Below, one piece after another: positions 50,097 to 59,559 of a DNA stretch of 64,000 bases. The translations under genes and the position numbers were made by a program. Source of the stretch: Saccharomonospora azurea NA-128 (GTDB taxonomy: Bacteria > Actinomycetota > Actinomycetes > Mycobacteriales > Pseudonocardiaceae); NCBI RefSeq assembly GCF_000231055.2, contig NZ_CM001466.1, positions 3,993,029 through 4,057,028 of the forward strand. Reading direction: 5' to 3'. The first letter of the stretch is position 1. The number at the start of each line of letters is the position of its first letter. Under the pieces are notes generated by a model. It did not search any database and had not been told where the DNA came from. It was given only the letters and a program-made list of their open reading frames with translations.

Positions 50097-50954
50097 ATGC
50101 CCGAACGTGCACCTCTGACGCCCGGCGTCCAGTCTCCGCCGCGCCCCGTTCCCGCGTCCATCGTCCGCCCCGAGTACGTCGGCAAGCCCGCGCCGAAGCG
50201 GGACACCGGCAACGGTGTGCGCTCGCCCGAGGTCATCGAGGCGATGCGCAAGGCGAGCCGGATCGCGGCGCAGGCGCTCGAGGAGGGCGGCAAGGCCGTC
50301 AAGCCGGGCAACACCACCGACGACATCGACCGCGTGGTGCACGAGTTCCTGCTCGACCACGGCGCGTACCCGTCGACGCTGGGCTATCGCGGTTTCCCGA
50401 AGTCGTGCTGCACGTCGCTGAACGAGGTGATCTGCCACGGGATCCCCGACTCGACCGTCATCCAGGACGGCGACATCTGCAACATCGACGTCACCGCCTA
50501 CATCGACGGCGTGCACGGCGACACCAACGCCACCTTCCTCGCGGGCGACGTCTCGGAGGAGGTGCGCCTGCTGGTCGAGCGCACCCGCGAGGCCACCCAC
50601 CGCGCCATCAAGGCGGTGCGGCCCGGCCGGCAGCTCAACGTCATCGGCCGCGTCATCGAGTCGTACGCGAAGCGGTTCGGCTACGGCGTCGTGCGGGACT
50701 TCACCGGTCACGGCGTGGGGCCGGCGTTCCACACGGCCCCGACGGTGCTCCACTACGAGGAACCGTCGGTGACGACGATCATCGAACCGAACATGACGTT
50801 CACGATCGAGCCGATGATCACACTCGGCACGATCGACTACGACGTGTGGGACGACGACTGGACGGTCACCACCAAGGACAAGAAGTGGACCGCCCAGTTC
50901 GAGCACACCGTGCTGGTCACCGAAGACGGCGTGGAAATCCTCACGTTGCCCTGA
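50097..50954 (+). CDS. map: Methionine aminopeptidase type I
   Basis: 285 residues. It removes the initiator Met from nascent proteins. Metal ligands are seen in [17 protein letters not shown] (two Asp), [12 protein letters not shown] (His), FTIEPMI (Glu) and FEHTVLV (Glu). An N-terminal extension of about 40 residues with a Pro-rich segment resembles the type Ic enzymes of actinobacteria (MapB). Order ispG...map follows the mycobacterial pattern. Confidence 0.95.
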   Translation: MPERAPLTPGVQSPPRPVPASIVRPEYVGKPAPKRDTGNGVRSPEVIEAMRKASRIAAQALEEGGKAVKPGNTTDDIDRVVHEFLLDHGAYPSTLGYRGFPKSCCTSLNEVICHGIPDSTVIQDGDICNIDVTAYIDGVHGDTNATFLAGDVSEEVRLLVERTREATHRAIKAVRPGRQLNVIGRVIESYAKRFGYGVVRDFTGHGVGPAFHTAPTVLHYEEPSVTTIIEPNMTFTIEPMITLGTIDYDVWDDDWTVTTKDKKWTAQFEHTVLVTEDGVEILTLP

Positions 50955-50965
50955 TCGGGTGTTTT

Positions 50966-50981
50966 TCGGCCACACGGCCGA
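50966..50981. terminator. Possible weak terminator after map
   Basis: TCGGCC-acac-GGCCGA hairpin starting 12 nt after the map stop. The T-run lies before, not after, the stem on the plus strand, so the call is tentative. Confidence 0.4.
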
Positions 50982-51044
50982 CCACTGACTTGTAGTACTT
51001 GCACACATGGTTGACACGGCAGTCGGCTTCTACTGTCGGCTGTC

Positions 51045-51797
51045 ATGTCGACCAGCCTCTTGACCGGGAAAACGGCCCTCGTCACCGGCGGCGCGAACGG
51101 TATCGGACGAGCCTGTGTCGCGGCGTTGAGTGACGCCGGGGCCACGGTGCACCTCGTCGATGTCAACGGCGACGCCGCGAAGGACGTGGCGTCCGCTCAC
51201 GACGCCGTGGCCCACGTCGTCGACCTGACCGACCCGGACGCCGTCGAGTCGCTGCCGCGCGCTGTCGACATCCTCGTGAACAACGCGGGTGTGCAGCACA
51301 TCGCGCCCATCGAGGAGTTCCCGCCCGAGCGGTTCACGTTCCTCCAGCAGCTGATGGTCACGGCGCCGTTCCTGCTGATGCGCCACTGCCTGCCCTCGAT
51401 GTACGAGCGCGGGTGGGGGCGTCTCGTCAACATCTCCAGCGTCCACGGGCTGCGCGCCAGCCCGAACAAGTCCGCCTACGTGGCCGCCAAGCACGCCCTG
51501 GAGGGGCTGTCCAAGGTGGCGGCGGTGGAGGGCGCCGCGCACGGCGTGACCAGCAACTGCGTGAATCCCGGCTACGTCCGCACCGACCTCGTCAGCAACC
51601 AGATCGAGGCGCAGGCCGCGTCGCGGGGGATCTCCCCGGACGAGGTCCTCGACGAGGTGTTCCTGCACCGCACCGCCGTCAAGCGGCTCATCGAGCCGGA
51701 GGAGGTGGCCGCTCTGGTGGTGTGGCTGTGCAAGGAGGAGGCCGGCTACCTCACCGGGGCGTCCCTGCCGGTCGACGGCGGCTGGACCGCCACCTGA
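51045..51797 (+). CDS. 3-hydroxybutyrate dehydrogenase (SDR family)
   Basis: 250 residues of the short-chain dehydrogenase fold: NAD-binding TGGANGIGRACV (about 14-25), NNAGVQHIAPIEEF, the catalytic Ser in NISSVHGLRASPNK and YVAAK (Tyr-x3-Lys), and VNPGYVRTDLV. The NAGVQHIAP and VHGLRASPNK elements are typical of D-3-hydroxybutyrate dehydrogenase, which makes acetoacetate. First gene of an operon with an MHS transporter and a PucR-type regulator, consistent with hydroxybutyrate use. Confidence 0.87.
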   Translation: MSTSLLTGKTALVTGGANGIGRACVAALSDAGATVHLVDVNGDAAKDVASAHDAVAHVVDLTDPDAVESLPRAVDILVNNAGVQHIAPIEEFPPERFTFLQQLMVTAPFLLMRHCLPSMYERGWGRLVNISSVHGLRASPNKSAYVAAKHALEGLSKVAAVEGAAHGVTSNCVNPGYVRTDLVSNQIEAQAASRGISPDEVLDEVFLHRTAVKRLIEPEEVAALVVWLCKEEAGYLTGASLPVDGGWTAT

Positions 51798-51842
51798 ACC
51801 ACCCTTCCCCGTCCCCGTCAGCACAACGAAGTGGTGATCAAC

Positions 51843-53165
51843 ATGTTTTCACCGAAAACCTCGATCAAACGAGTGGTCGCCGCGAGCATGATCGGCACCA
51901 CGGTCGAGTGGTACGACTTCTTCCTCTACGGCTCGGCCGCCGCGCTCGTCTTCAACACGCAGTTCTTCCCCGACAGCGACCCGCTCGTCGGGACGATGCT
52001 CGCCTTCGCGACCCTCGCCGTGGGCTTCATCGCGAGGCCCCTGGGTGGTCTCGTGTTCGGCCACTACGGCGACAAGGTCGGCCGTAAGAAGCTGCTCGTG
52101 CTCAGCCTCCTGATGATGGGCGGCGCGACCTTCGCCATGGGCCTTCTGCCCACCTACGCCACGATCGGGGTCGGCGCGCCGTTGCTGCTGGTGCTGCTGC
52201 GCCTGGTCCAGGGCTTCGCCGTCGGTGGCGAATGGGGTGGTGCCGTGCTCATCGTGTCCGAGCACGGCGACGACCGCAGGCGCGGATTCTGGGCGTCGTG
52301 GCCGCAGGCCGGTGTTCCCGCCGGCAACCTCCTCGCCACGGCGGTGCTGGCCATCCTCGCGGTCGTGCAGAGCGACGAGGCGTTCCTCTCGTGGGGCTGG
52401 CGCATCCCGTTCTTGCTGTCCGGCCTGCTGGTGCTGATCGGCATGTGGATCAGGCTTGCGGTCGAGGAGTCCCCGCTGTTCGTCGAGGCCGCCAAGAAGG
52501 CCGCGGAGCAGCCTGCCGCCGTGGAGAAGGCCCCGATCGTCGCGGTGTTCAAGAACAGCTGGCGTCAGGTGCTCATCGCCATGGGTGCCCGGTTCGCCGA
52601 GAACGTGTCGTACTACGTCATCACGGCGTTCGTGCTGGTCTACCTGACGACGCACCTCGAGCTGCCGAAGTCGCTCGGCCTGAACGCCGTGCTCGTCGGG
52701 TCCGCCATCCACTTCATCACGATCCCGATGTGGGGCTGGTTGTCCGACGTGATCGGCCGCCGGACCGTCTACCTGTTCGGCACCGTCACCATGCTCGTGT
52801 GGAGCTTCCTGTTCTTCCCGATGCTCGACGGGGCGACGCCGTTCACCACGATCGCGGCGGTGTCGATCGGTCTGTTCCTGCACGGCGCGATGTACGGGCC
52901 GCAGGCGGCGTTCTTCTCCGAGCTGTTCGGCACCAAGGTCCGCTACTCGGGCGCCTCGATCGGCTACCAGCTGGCCTCGATCGCGGCCGGTGGTGTCGCT
53001 CCGCTGATCGCGACGGCGTTGCTCGACGGGTACGGCACGAGCCTGCCCATCTCGATCTACGTGGCCGCCACCTGTGTGGTGACTTTCATCGCCGTCTACT
53101 TCGCGAAGGAGACCCGTGGTACCTCGCTCGCCGACACCGATCGCGAGCCTTCGGTGGCAGCATGA
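51843..53165 (+). CDS. MHS-family MFS transporter (metabolite:H+ symporter)
   Basis: 440 residues from ATG 51843, about 12 membrane helices. Signature elements are ASMIGTTVEWYDFFLYG at the start, FGHYGDKVGRKKLLVLSLLM, RLVQGFAVGGEWGGAVL and WLSDVIGRRTVYLFG. MHS carriers import organic acids such as citrate, ketoglutarate, shikimate or proline with protons. It lies between bdh and the PucR regulator, so 3-hydroxybutyrate or a related acid is the likely substrate (inference). Confidence 0.9.
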   Translation: MFSPKTSIKRVVAASMIGTTVEWYDFFLYGSAAALVFNTQFFPDSDPLVGTMLAFATLAVGFIARPLGGLVFGHYGDKVGRKKLLVLSLLMMGGATFAMGLLPTYATIGVGAPLLLVLLRLVQGFAVGGEWGGAVLIVSEHGDDRRRGFWASWPQAGVPAGNLLATAVLAILAVVQSDEAFLSWGWRIPFLLSGLLVLIGMWIRLAVEESPLFVEAAKKAAEQPAAVEKAPIVAVFKNSWRQVLIAMGARFAENVSYYVITAFVLVYLTTHLELPKSLGLNAVLVGSAIHFITIPMWGWLSDVIGRRTVYLFGTVTMLVWSFLFFPMLDGATPFTTIAAVSIGLFLHGAMYGPQAAFFSELFGTKVRYSGASIGYQLASIAAGGVAPLIATALLDGYGTSLPISIYVAATCVVTFIAVYFAKETRGTSLADTDREPSVAA

Positions 53166-53169
53166 GCTG

Positions 53170-55026
53170 GTGACCGAGACACGTCCGGAGTACGCGACGG
53201 ACGCCCGGCGACTGCTGGAACTGCTGTCCGCGGGCGCGAGCAGTGACGAACTCGCTCGTGTGCCCGCGGACAGCGGCACGATGCAGCTCGCTATGCAGAT
53301 CCGGCGGACGCTCGACGCGCACAGCCGACGCGAAGCCGAGCTGACCGCGCTGTTCGCCACGGCGAGCGACCTGGCGAGGTTGCGGGATCTCGACGCGGTG
53401 CTGCGTTCGATCGTCCGCCGGGCCCGCATGCTGTTGGGGGCGGACGTCTCGTACCTCACGCTGAACGACCACTCCGACGACGGCAGCACGTACATGCGGG
53501 TGACGGACGGCTCGGCGTCTGCGATGTTCCAGCAGCTCCGGCTCGGTGTGGGGGAAGGGCTGGGCGGTCTGGTGGCCCAGACCGCCCGCCCGTACGCCAC
53601 CCGCGACTACCCGAGCGACGAGCGGTTCGACCACACGGGCGCGATCGACGACGCGGTGAACGACGAGGGTCTGGTCGCGATCCTGGGAGTGCCGCTGTCG
53701 CTCGGGGAGCACGTGATCGGCGTGTTGTTCGCCTCGGAACGCCGACCGCGGTCCTTCTCCCCGGACGAGGTGGCGTTGCTGTCGTCGTTCGCCGACCACG
53801 CCGCGATCGCCATCGACAACGCGCGGCTGATCGAGGAGAGCACGGCCGCGCTCGCGGAATTGGGTGAGGCGAACAAGAAGATCAAGGCTCACCACGAGAG
53901 CCTCGCGCGAGCGCAGGACGCGCACGACCGGTTGACCCAGCTGGTGCTGGGTGGGGCGGACGTCCCCGAGGTGGCGGCGGCGGTGGCGTCGGTGCTCGGC
54001 GGTGGGATCGTGGTGCGCGATGCCGAGGGCGCGGAGCTCGGCCGCGCGGGGACGGGGCGGACCACCTCCGCGTCGGTCGCGTCCCGAGCGCTCTCCCGGG
54101 CACTCGCCGCCTCGCGTGCGGCGGGGAAGGCCATCGCCGACGGTGACGAGTGGGTGTGCGCGGTGATGGCCGGGCCCCAGTTGCTCGGCAGCATCACCCT
54201 CACCGGCCGTCCCGATCTGGGCGACGCCGACCGCCGGTTGTTCGAACGGTCCAGTGTGGTGGCCGCGCTGCTGTTGCTGCTGCGTCGCTCGGCCGCCGAG
54301 GCGGAGGACCGGGTGCGGGGTGAACTCGTGGCCGACCTGCTCACAGCGCCCGAACGGGACCCGCAGACCCTGCTCGACCGGGGTCGCAGGCTGGGTGTGG
54401 ACCTGAGCGCTCCCCACGCCGTGCTGACCCTGCACGCCGAGGGCGTGTCCCGGGCGCGGTTGACGACCGTGGCGGCCCGTCGGGCAGCACTCGCCGGCGT
54501 GTTCGCCGAGCAGGTCGTGATGCTGGTCGACACGGACAAGCCCGGCGAGCTCGCGCGGCGGACGGCCTCCGAGCTCAGCGCCGCGCTGGGCTGCCGGGTC
54601 ACGGTCGGCGCCGCGGGACCGGCGTCGGGACCCGCGGAGCTGGCCCGTGCGCACGCCGAGTCGGTGCGGTGTGTCCGCGCGCTGCTGGCTCTGGGCAGGC
54701 AGGGGCACGGCGCGGCTCCCGAGGACCTGGGTTTCGTGGGCCTGGTGCTCGGCGACCGTGCCGACGTCGAGGCGTTCGTGCGGAGCACCCTCGGCCCGGT
54801 GCTCGACTACGACGCCGCCCGCGGGACCGAGTTGCTGCGGACGTTGCGTGCCTACTTCGCCGCGGGAGGAAACCTCACCCGCGCCAAGGACGAGCTCCAC
54901 GTGCACGTCAACACGGTCGCCCAGCGGCTGGAGCGCATCGGGTCGCTGCTCGGAGCGGACTGGCAGCAGCCCGACCGGGCGCTCGAACTGCAACTGGCGC
55001 TGCGCCTGCACACGCTCTCGACCTGA
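53170..55026 (+). CDS. GAF-PucR/CdaR-type transcriptional regulator
   Basis: 618 residues. A GAF sensor domain (about 60-235; YLTLNDHSDDGSTYMRVTDG, GVPLSLGEHVIGVLFASERR), a coiled linker (about 235-270), a central region and the C-terminal PucR/CdaR helix-turn-helix with YFAAGGNLTRAKDELHVHVN and TVAQRLERIGSLLG. It probably senses a small metabolite and activates the bdh-transporter operon it ends. GTG 53170 comes 4 nt after the transporter stop with a poor ribosome-binding site, implying coupled translation. Confidence 0.85.
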   Translation: MTETRPEYATDARRLLELLSAGASSDELARVPADSGTMQLAMQIRRTLDAHSRREAELTALFATASDLARLRDLDAVLRSIVRRARMLLGADVSYLTLNDHSDDGSTYMRVTDGSASAMFQQLRLGVGEGLGGLVAQTARPYATRDYPSDERFDHTGAIDDAVNDEGLVAILGVPLSLGEHVIGVLFASERRPRSFSPDEVALLSSFADHAAIAIDNARLIEESTAALAELGEANKKIKAHHESLARAQDAHDRLTQLVLGGADVPEVAAAVASVLGGGIVVRDAEGAELGRAGTGRTTSASVASRALSRALAASRAAGKAIADGDEWVCAVMAGPQLLGSITLTGRPDLGDADRRLFERSSVVAALLLLLRRSAAEAEDRVRGELVADLLTAPERDPQTLLDRGRRLGVDLSAPHAVLTLHAEGVSRARLTTVAARRAALAGVFAEQVVMLVDTDKPGELARRTASELSAALGCRVTVGAAGPASGPAELARAHAESVRCVRALLALGRQGHGAAPEDLGFVGLVLGDRADVEAFVRSTLGPVLDYDAARGTELLRTLRAYFAAGGNLTRAKDELHVHVNTVAQRLERIGSLLGADWQQPDRALELQLALRLHTLST

Positions 55027-55045
55027 CCCGGCGTCGGCCGCTCGT

Positions 55046-55735
55046 TCAGCGTTCGGCGGGGTGCCGGGCCAGCAGGTGGTCGAGGAACTCGCGGGTGTGG
55101 CGGGCGGCGCGGTCGGCGTCCCTCGCCGCGATCGCGTCGACGACACTGCGGTGGTCGGCGGGCTCGGGTTCGTGCGCGTCGGCGCGGCAGGTGGTGGCCA
55201 CGCTCGACGCCACCACCTCGGTCAGCCCGCGACAGAGTTCGCTGAGCACGTCGTTGTGCGCGGCCTTCGCGACAGCCAGGTGGAAGGCGGCGTCCGTGCG
55301 GGCGAAGGCGTCCAGGTCACCCTGTGACCACAGCGCGTCGCGCTCGTCGAGAAGCCGTCGCAGCACGGCCAGGTCGTCGTCGGTGCGCTCGGTGGCGGCC
55401 AGTCGGGCCGCCTCGACCTCGAGCAGGCGACGGACGTGCAACGCCTCCCGCAGCCGTGATGCGCAGAGCCGCCGCAGCGCACCGGACACCTCGCTGGTGG
55501 CTCGGACGTAGGTGCCCTGGCCCTGCCGCACGTCGAGCAGACCGCTGTGGGCGAGCGCGCGGACGGCCTCGCGTACGGTGTTGCGGCCCACGTCGAGACT
55601 GGCGGCCAGCTCGGGTTCGGTGGGTATCCGGTCCCCGATCGCCCATTCGCCCTGTCGTACCGCGTCGCGCAACTGCTCGATGACTTGGTCGACGAGTCCG
55701 GTCCGCCGGGTGGAGGACAACGGCACCGTGGACAT
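55046..55735 (-). CDS. FadR-type GntR-family regulator
   Basis: 229 residues. The N-terminal winged helix (about 12-78; DRIPTEPELAASLDVGRNTV, REAVRALAHSGLLDVRQGQG) and an all-helical FCD effector domain (about 95-220; FHLAVAKAAHNDVLSELCRG, HRSVVDAIAARDADRAA with metal-binding His). It is divergent from the CynX-type transporter with only 42 bp between starts, so it most likely represses that gene and itself. Confidence 0.9.
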   Translation of the reverse strand: MSTVPLSSTRRTGLVDQVIEQLRDAVRQGEWAIGDRIPTEPELAASLDVGRNTVREAVRALAHSGLLDVRQGQGTYVRATSEVSGALRRLCASRLREALHVRRLLEVEAARLAATERTDDDLAVLRRLLDERDALWSQGDLDAFARTDAAFHLAVAKAAHNDVLSELCRGLTEVVASSVATTCRADAHEPEPADHRSVVDAIAARDADRAARHTREFLDHLLARHPAER

Positions 55736-55777
55736 CCTTTCAGCCGGTCATCCTACGAATTTGTTACGGTACCGGAC

Positions 55778-57061
55778 ATGCCGATCGAGCGCGAGGCGTC
55801 CGTGCGGGACGTGACCGGGGCGAGCCCGTCGGACGGCCCGGCGCCACGCGCGCTCGCGGGTCTGCTGCTGGCGGTCGCCGTCGTCCTGGCCGCGGCCAAC
55901 CTGCGACCCGCCATCACCTCGGTGGGCTCGGTGCTCGACGAGATGCGCGACGGCCTCGGCGCGTCCGACACGTGGGCGGGAGCCCTGACGACGTTGCCGG
56001 GACTGTGCTTCGCGGTGGCGGGACTCGCCGCGCCCCGGCTCGCGCGGCGGATCGGGCTGCGGGCCGCCGTCGCGGCGGCGCTGCTGGTGCTGAGCGTGGG
56101 GTTGGTCCTGCGGGTGCTCGACGGGCCCGCCGTGGTGCTCGGCGGCACGCTCGTGGCGTGCACCGGGATCGCCCTGGCCAACGTCCTGATCCCGGTGGTG
56201 GTCAAGGCGTCGTTCGCCGCCCGCGTGGGTCTGATGACGGGCATCTACACCGCCGCGCTCCAGGCGGGTGGCGCGCTGGGTTCGGCGGTGACTCCTCCGC
56301 TGGAGCCCGCGCTCGGAGGCTGGCGTGGTGCCCTGGCGAGCTGGGCCGTGCTCGCGGCGGTGGCTCTCCTGGTGTGGCTCGTCGCGACGGCCCGTCGATC
56401 GGCTTCCGCGTCGGCCTTCGGGTCTGGACCGAAGGATTCCGACGGTGACATGGCTGACACAGCTGACACGACCGACACGACCGACACGGCTCACCGGTCG
56501 TTGCTGCGGGTGCCGCTGGCGTGGCTGGTCACCGGGTTCTTCGGGTGCCAGGCCTGCCTGGCCTACGTCGTCATGGGCTGGCTGCCCCAGGTGCTCATGG
56601 ACGCGGGTGTCAGTCGGGGCGACGCCGGTCTGTTGCTGGGTCTGATCTCGCTGCTCGGGTTGCCCGTGAGCCTCACGATCCCGGCTCTGGCCGCCCGGCG
56701 AGGCAGCCAGAGCGGCTGGATCGTCACGCTCGGTTCGTTCGGTATCGCGGCCGTCCTCGGCCTGATGTTGGCGCCGTCGGCCTCGCCACTGCTCTGGTGC
56801 GTGTTGATGGGCCTCGGGATGAGCGTGTTCTCCCTCGCCCTGACCACGATCGCGTTGAGGGCGAGGAACAGTGCGGACACCGCCGCGCTGTCCGGGATGG
56901 CCCAGGGGCTGGGCTACCTGTTGGCGGCGGCGGGTCCGTTCCTGTTCGGCCTGCTGCACGACGTGACGGGAGACTGGACCGTGCCGTTCGTCTTCCTGCT
57001 CGTCGTGGTGCTGGCGCAACTCGTGTTCGGCTACCTGGCCGGGCGGCCGCGGTACGTGTGA
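55778..57061 (+). CDS. CynX/NimT-family MFS transporter
   Basis: 427 residues, 12 predicted helices: LAAANLRPAITSVGSVLDEM is the family's hallmark near residue 35, with GALTTLPGLCFAVAGLAAPR and MAQGLGYLLAAAGPFLFGLL. Relatives carry cyanate, nitroimidazole-type drugs or unknown solutes, often as exporters. The central cytosolic loop contains a short ADTADTTDTTDT repeat. Control by the divergent FadR-type protein is likely. Confidence 0.87.
   Translation: MPIEREASVRDVTGASPSDGPAPRALAGLLLAVAVVLAAANLRPAITSVGSVLDEMRDGLGASDTWAGALTTLPGLCFAVAGLAAPRLARRIGLRAAVAAALLVLSVGLVLRVLDGPAVVLGGTLVACTGIALANVLIPVVVKASFAARVGLMTGIYTAALQAGGALGSAVTPPLEPALGGWRGALASWAVLAAVALLVWLVATARRSASASAFGSGPKDSDGDMADTADTTDTTDTAHRSLLRVPLAWLVTGFFGCQACLAYVVMGWLPQVLMDAGVSRGDAGLLLGLISLLGLPVSLTIPALAARRGSQSGWIVTLGSFGIAAVLGLMLAPSASPLLWCVLMGLGMSVFSLALTTIALRARNSADTAALSGMAQGLGYLLAAAGPFLFGLLHDVTGDWTVPFVFLLVVVLAQLVFGYLAGRPRYV
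56446..56487 (+). repeat. In-frame 9-bp microrepeat in the transporter's central loop
   Basis: Repeats of the type (g/c)c(t/c)GACACg encode alternating Ala/Thr-Asp-Thr units in the loop between helices 6 and 7. The length may vary by slippage without breaking the frame. Confidence 0.7.
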
Positions 57062-57065
57062 CGGC

Positions 57066-58460
57066 TCAGCCGTCGAGGGGCAGCGCGAGCAGTGCGTTCT
57101 CGATCAGTTCGGGCATCGCCGGGTGGATCCAGTACTGCCCGCGGGCCATCGTCCGCGCGTCGAGTCCGAAGCTCATGGCCTGGATCAGCGGCTGGATCAG
57201 CGTGGGCGCCTGCGCCCCGATGATGTGCGCGCCGAGGAGCTGACCGGTGGTCGGGTCGGCGAGCAGCTTGGCGAACCCGGTGGTGTCCTCCATCGCCCAG
57301 CCGTAGGCGATGCCGCCGTACTCCTGCGTCGCGGTCACGTACGGCACACCGCGGGCGGCGGCGTCGCGTTCGGTGAGGCCCACCGACGCGATCTGGGGCG
57401 AGGTGAACACGGCGTGCGGCACGAAGCGGTGGTCCGAGGCCACCGGGTCGTCGGGGTGGAGCAGGTTGTGCTGCACCACGCGCGCCTCGTGGTTGGCGAC
57501 GTGCTTGAGCTCGTACGGCGACGACAGGTCGCCGAGCGCGTAGATGCCCTCCACCTCGGTGCGCTGGTACTCGTCCACGACGACGTGCCCGCTGGGCAGC
57601 GTGGAGAGTCCGGTGGCCGCCACGTCGAGGATGTCGGAGTTGGGGGTGCGGCCGGTGGCGACGAGCAGCAGGTCGCCGTCGACGGTCTCGGCGCCGCCGG
57701 GGCCTTCGAGATCGAGCGCCACGCCGCCGTCGGTGGTGTGGCGGGCCTTGACGGTGCGGCGGTTCAGCCGCACGTCGAACCGCTGCGACGCGAGTTCGGT
57801 GAACCGGCGGCTGATGTCGTCGTCCTCGTTGCGCAGCAGGGCGCCCGAGCGCGCGACGACGGTGACCTCCACGCCGAACGACGCGAACACGTGGGCGAAC
57901 TCGGCGGCGACGAAGCCGCTGCCGAGGATCACCGCTCGGCGCGGCAGGTCGTCGATGCGCATGACCGTGTCGGAGGTGTGGTAGTCGATGTCGGCGAGGC
58001 CGGGGACGTCGGGCACGACCGCGCGGCCGCCCGCGGCGAGCACGAACTGGTCGGCCGTGAGCGTCTCCTCACCGTCGGCCAGCCGCACGGTGAGTTCCTT
58101 GTGCCCGGTGAAGCGGGCCTCTCCCTCGTACACGGTGACGCCCGCGTTGTCCTCGTGTTCGATGCGGTAGCGTCGCCCGCCCTCGGCGATGGCGTCGATC
58201 CGGCCGAACACCCGGTCGCGGATCTCGCGCCACCGCACGCTGCGCAGCTCCAGGTCGACCCCGAGTCCGGCAGCGCTCGCCGGGGTGGAGGCCAGATCGG
58301 CGGGGTGGACGAGCATCTTCGTCGGGATGCAGCCCACGTTCAGGCACGTGCCCCCGAACACCCCCTTCTCCACGATGGCGACCTTCCGGTCGGCGAAGCG
58401 GGGGTCGAGGATCGAGTTGCCCGATCCCGTCCCGACGATGACGAGGTCGTAGTGCGGCAC
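57066..58460 (-). CDS. mtr: Mycothione reductase
   Basis: 464 residues of the pyridine nucleotide-disulfide oxidoreductase family. FAD site [14 protein letters not shown] (about 8-21), redox pair Cys39-x4-Cys44 ([13 protein letters not shown]), NADPH site [23 protein letters not shown] motif [19 protein letters not shown] and the C-terminal active-site His in [15 protein letters not shown]. It reduces mycothiol disulfide with NADPH, marking an organism that makes mycothiol. The GTGSGN variant is typical of Mtr. Ends 5 bp from the convergent transporter. Confidence 0.92.
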   Translation of the reverse strand: MPHYDLVIVGTGSGNSILDPRFADRKVAIVEKGVFGGTCLNVGCIPTKMLVHPADLASTPASAAGLGVDLELRSVRWREIRDRVFGRIDAIAEGGRRYRIEHEDNAGVTVYEGEARFTGHKELTVRLADGEETLTADQFVLAAGGRAVVPDVPGLADIDYHTSDTVMRIDDLPRRAVILGSGFVAAEFAHVFASFGVEVTVVARSGALLRNEDDDISRRFTELASQRFDVRLNRRTVKARHTTDGGVALDLEGPGGAETVDGDLLLVATGRTPNSDILDVAATGLSTLPSGHVVVDEYQRTEVEGIYALGDLSSPYELKHVANHEARVVQHNLLHPDDPVASDHRFVPHAVFTSPQIASVGLTERDAAARGVPYVTATQEYGGIAYGWAMEDTTGFAKLLADPTTGQLLGAHIIGAQAPTLIQPLIQAMSFGLDARTMARGQYWIHPAMPELIENALLALPLDG

Positions 58461-58569
58461 GGCGGCACCTTTCGCGATCAGAACGAGAGCGTGGGGTCTC
58501 GACCACGCACACTGTGCTCGAACGGGGTCCTCGCCCGCATTGTTCCCGTTCCAGGGTGTGACGGGAAGC

Positions 58570-58593
58570 GGCCGGTCCGGCGCTGGACCGGCC
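58570..58593. promoter_or_regulatory. Hairpin in the mtr/protease divergent region
   Basis: GGCCGGTCC (58570-58578) and GGACCGGCC (58585-58593), 6-nt loop. It lies between two divergent genes, so it cannot terminate either; regulatory or non-coding RNA element possible. Confidence 0.5.
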
Positions 58594-58606
58594 CCGCAGC
58601 CGCACT

Positions 58607-58621
58607 GGTGACCCGGTCACC
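58607..58621. promoter_or_regulatory. 15-bp palindrome GGTGACC-C-GGTCACC
   Basis: Perfect palindrome with a single central base, 147 bp before mtr and 153 bp before the protease gene. Candidate operator; the regulator is unknown. Confidence 0.45.
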
Positions 58622-58773
58622 GTCCCCTGAGCGACCCCCGAGCGACACCTCAGCGGCACCGCCTCTTCCCGGTGCCCGCGCGGCCCGAACGAGGTAACCA
58701 CTCCTTTCAGTGACAGCGAGTGATGCCGTTTCGACTTAGGGTTGTGAGGTCCGGCAGGAGGGGAGAGACCAGC

Positions 58774-59559
58774 GTGTTCACGAAGACCAGGCGTCGACTC
58801 GGAGTGGCCATGATCGCCCTGGCGGGCGCGATGTGCGCGTCAGCGGGGCACGCCGTCGGGATGCAGCCCATCGTCGGCGGTGAGTCCGCGGCCATCGACG
58901 ACTACCCGTACGCCGCCTACCTGGTCGACGCCAGGGGCAACCAGTACTGCGGTGCGACGGTGTTGTCGTCCACTCAGGTTCTGACCGCGGCGCACTGTGC
59001 TCTCGCCATCCGGGAGTCCGACCTCGGCGTCGTCGTGGGGCGCGAGCGCGTCGCCTCGAACGCGGGCCAGAAGGTCGGCGTCTCCGACGTCTGGGTCGCG
59101 CCCGGCTACCGCGACCCGCTCTCGGGCGACGACATCGCCGTGCTGACACTGTCCGAGTCGGTGTCCGCGCCCGCGGCGCGGCTGCCGCGCAGCTCCGACG
59201 ACCACCTCTACCGCGCGGGCACCATGGCGACGGTCGTGGGCTGGGGCAGGCTGTTCGAGAACGGGCCGAAGCCCGGAGCGCTGCGTGCCGCCGACGTGCC
59301 CCTGGTGTCCGACAGCGAGTGCGCCGACGTGTTCTCCTCGTTCGACGCCGACACCATGGTGTGCGCCGGGTGGGACGAGGGCGGCATCGACGCCTGTCAG
59401 GGTGATTCCGGTGGCCCGCTGCTCGTCGACGGCACGGTGATCGGCATCGTGTCGTGGGGCGACGGCTGTGCCGAGCCCGGCGTCCCCGGCGTCTACACGC
59501 GGGTGTCGACCTACAGCGACGATCTCAGGAGCGACCTGGTACGCAGTACGGGTGACTGA
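58774..59559 (+). CDS. Secreted trypsin-like serine protease (S1 family)
   Basis: 261 residues. A signal peptide (about 1-27), a short propeptide, then mature chymotrypsin fold starting IVGG (33-36). Catalytic triad: His74 in LTAAHC, Asp in SGDDIAVL, Ser in CQGDSGGPLLV. The base of the S1 pocket has Asp in GIDACQGDSGG, giving trypsin-like Lys/Arg specificity. Cys residues suit two or three disulfides. GTG 58774 follows AGGAGGGGAG. The next gene overlaps its stop. Confidence 0.93.
   Translation: MFTKTRRRLGVAMIALAGAMCASAGHAVGMQPIVGGESAAIDDYPYAAYLVDARGNQYCGATVLSSTQVLTAAHCALAIRESDLGVVVGRERVASNAGQKVGVSDVWVAPGYRDPLSGDDIAVLTLSESVSAPAARLPRSSDDHLYRAGTMATVVGWGRLFENGPKPGALRAADVPLVSDSECADVFSSFDADTMVCAGWDEGGIDACQGDSGGPLLVDGTVIGIVSWGDGCAEPGVPGVYTRVSTYSDDLRSDLVRSTGD

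Larger units (their letters stand above)
58461..58773. other. 313-bp divergent intergenic region with palindromes
   Basis: No convincing gene. It contains a perfect 9-bp-stem hairpin (58570-58593), a 15-bp palindrome (58607-58621) and the AGGAGGGGAGAG ribosome-binding site of the protease gene at its right end. Confidence 0.65.

Noticed and set aside
51011..51036. Sigma-70 promoter TTGACA...TACTGT before the 3-hydroxybutyrate dehydrogenase
   Set aside because: The spacer is only 14 bp, too short for a normal promoter, so I did not call it.
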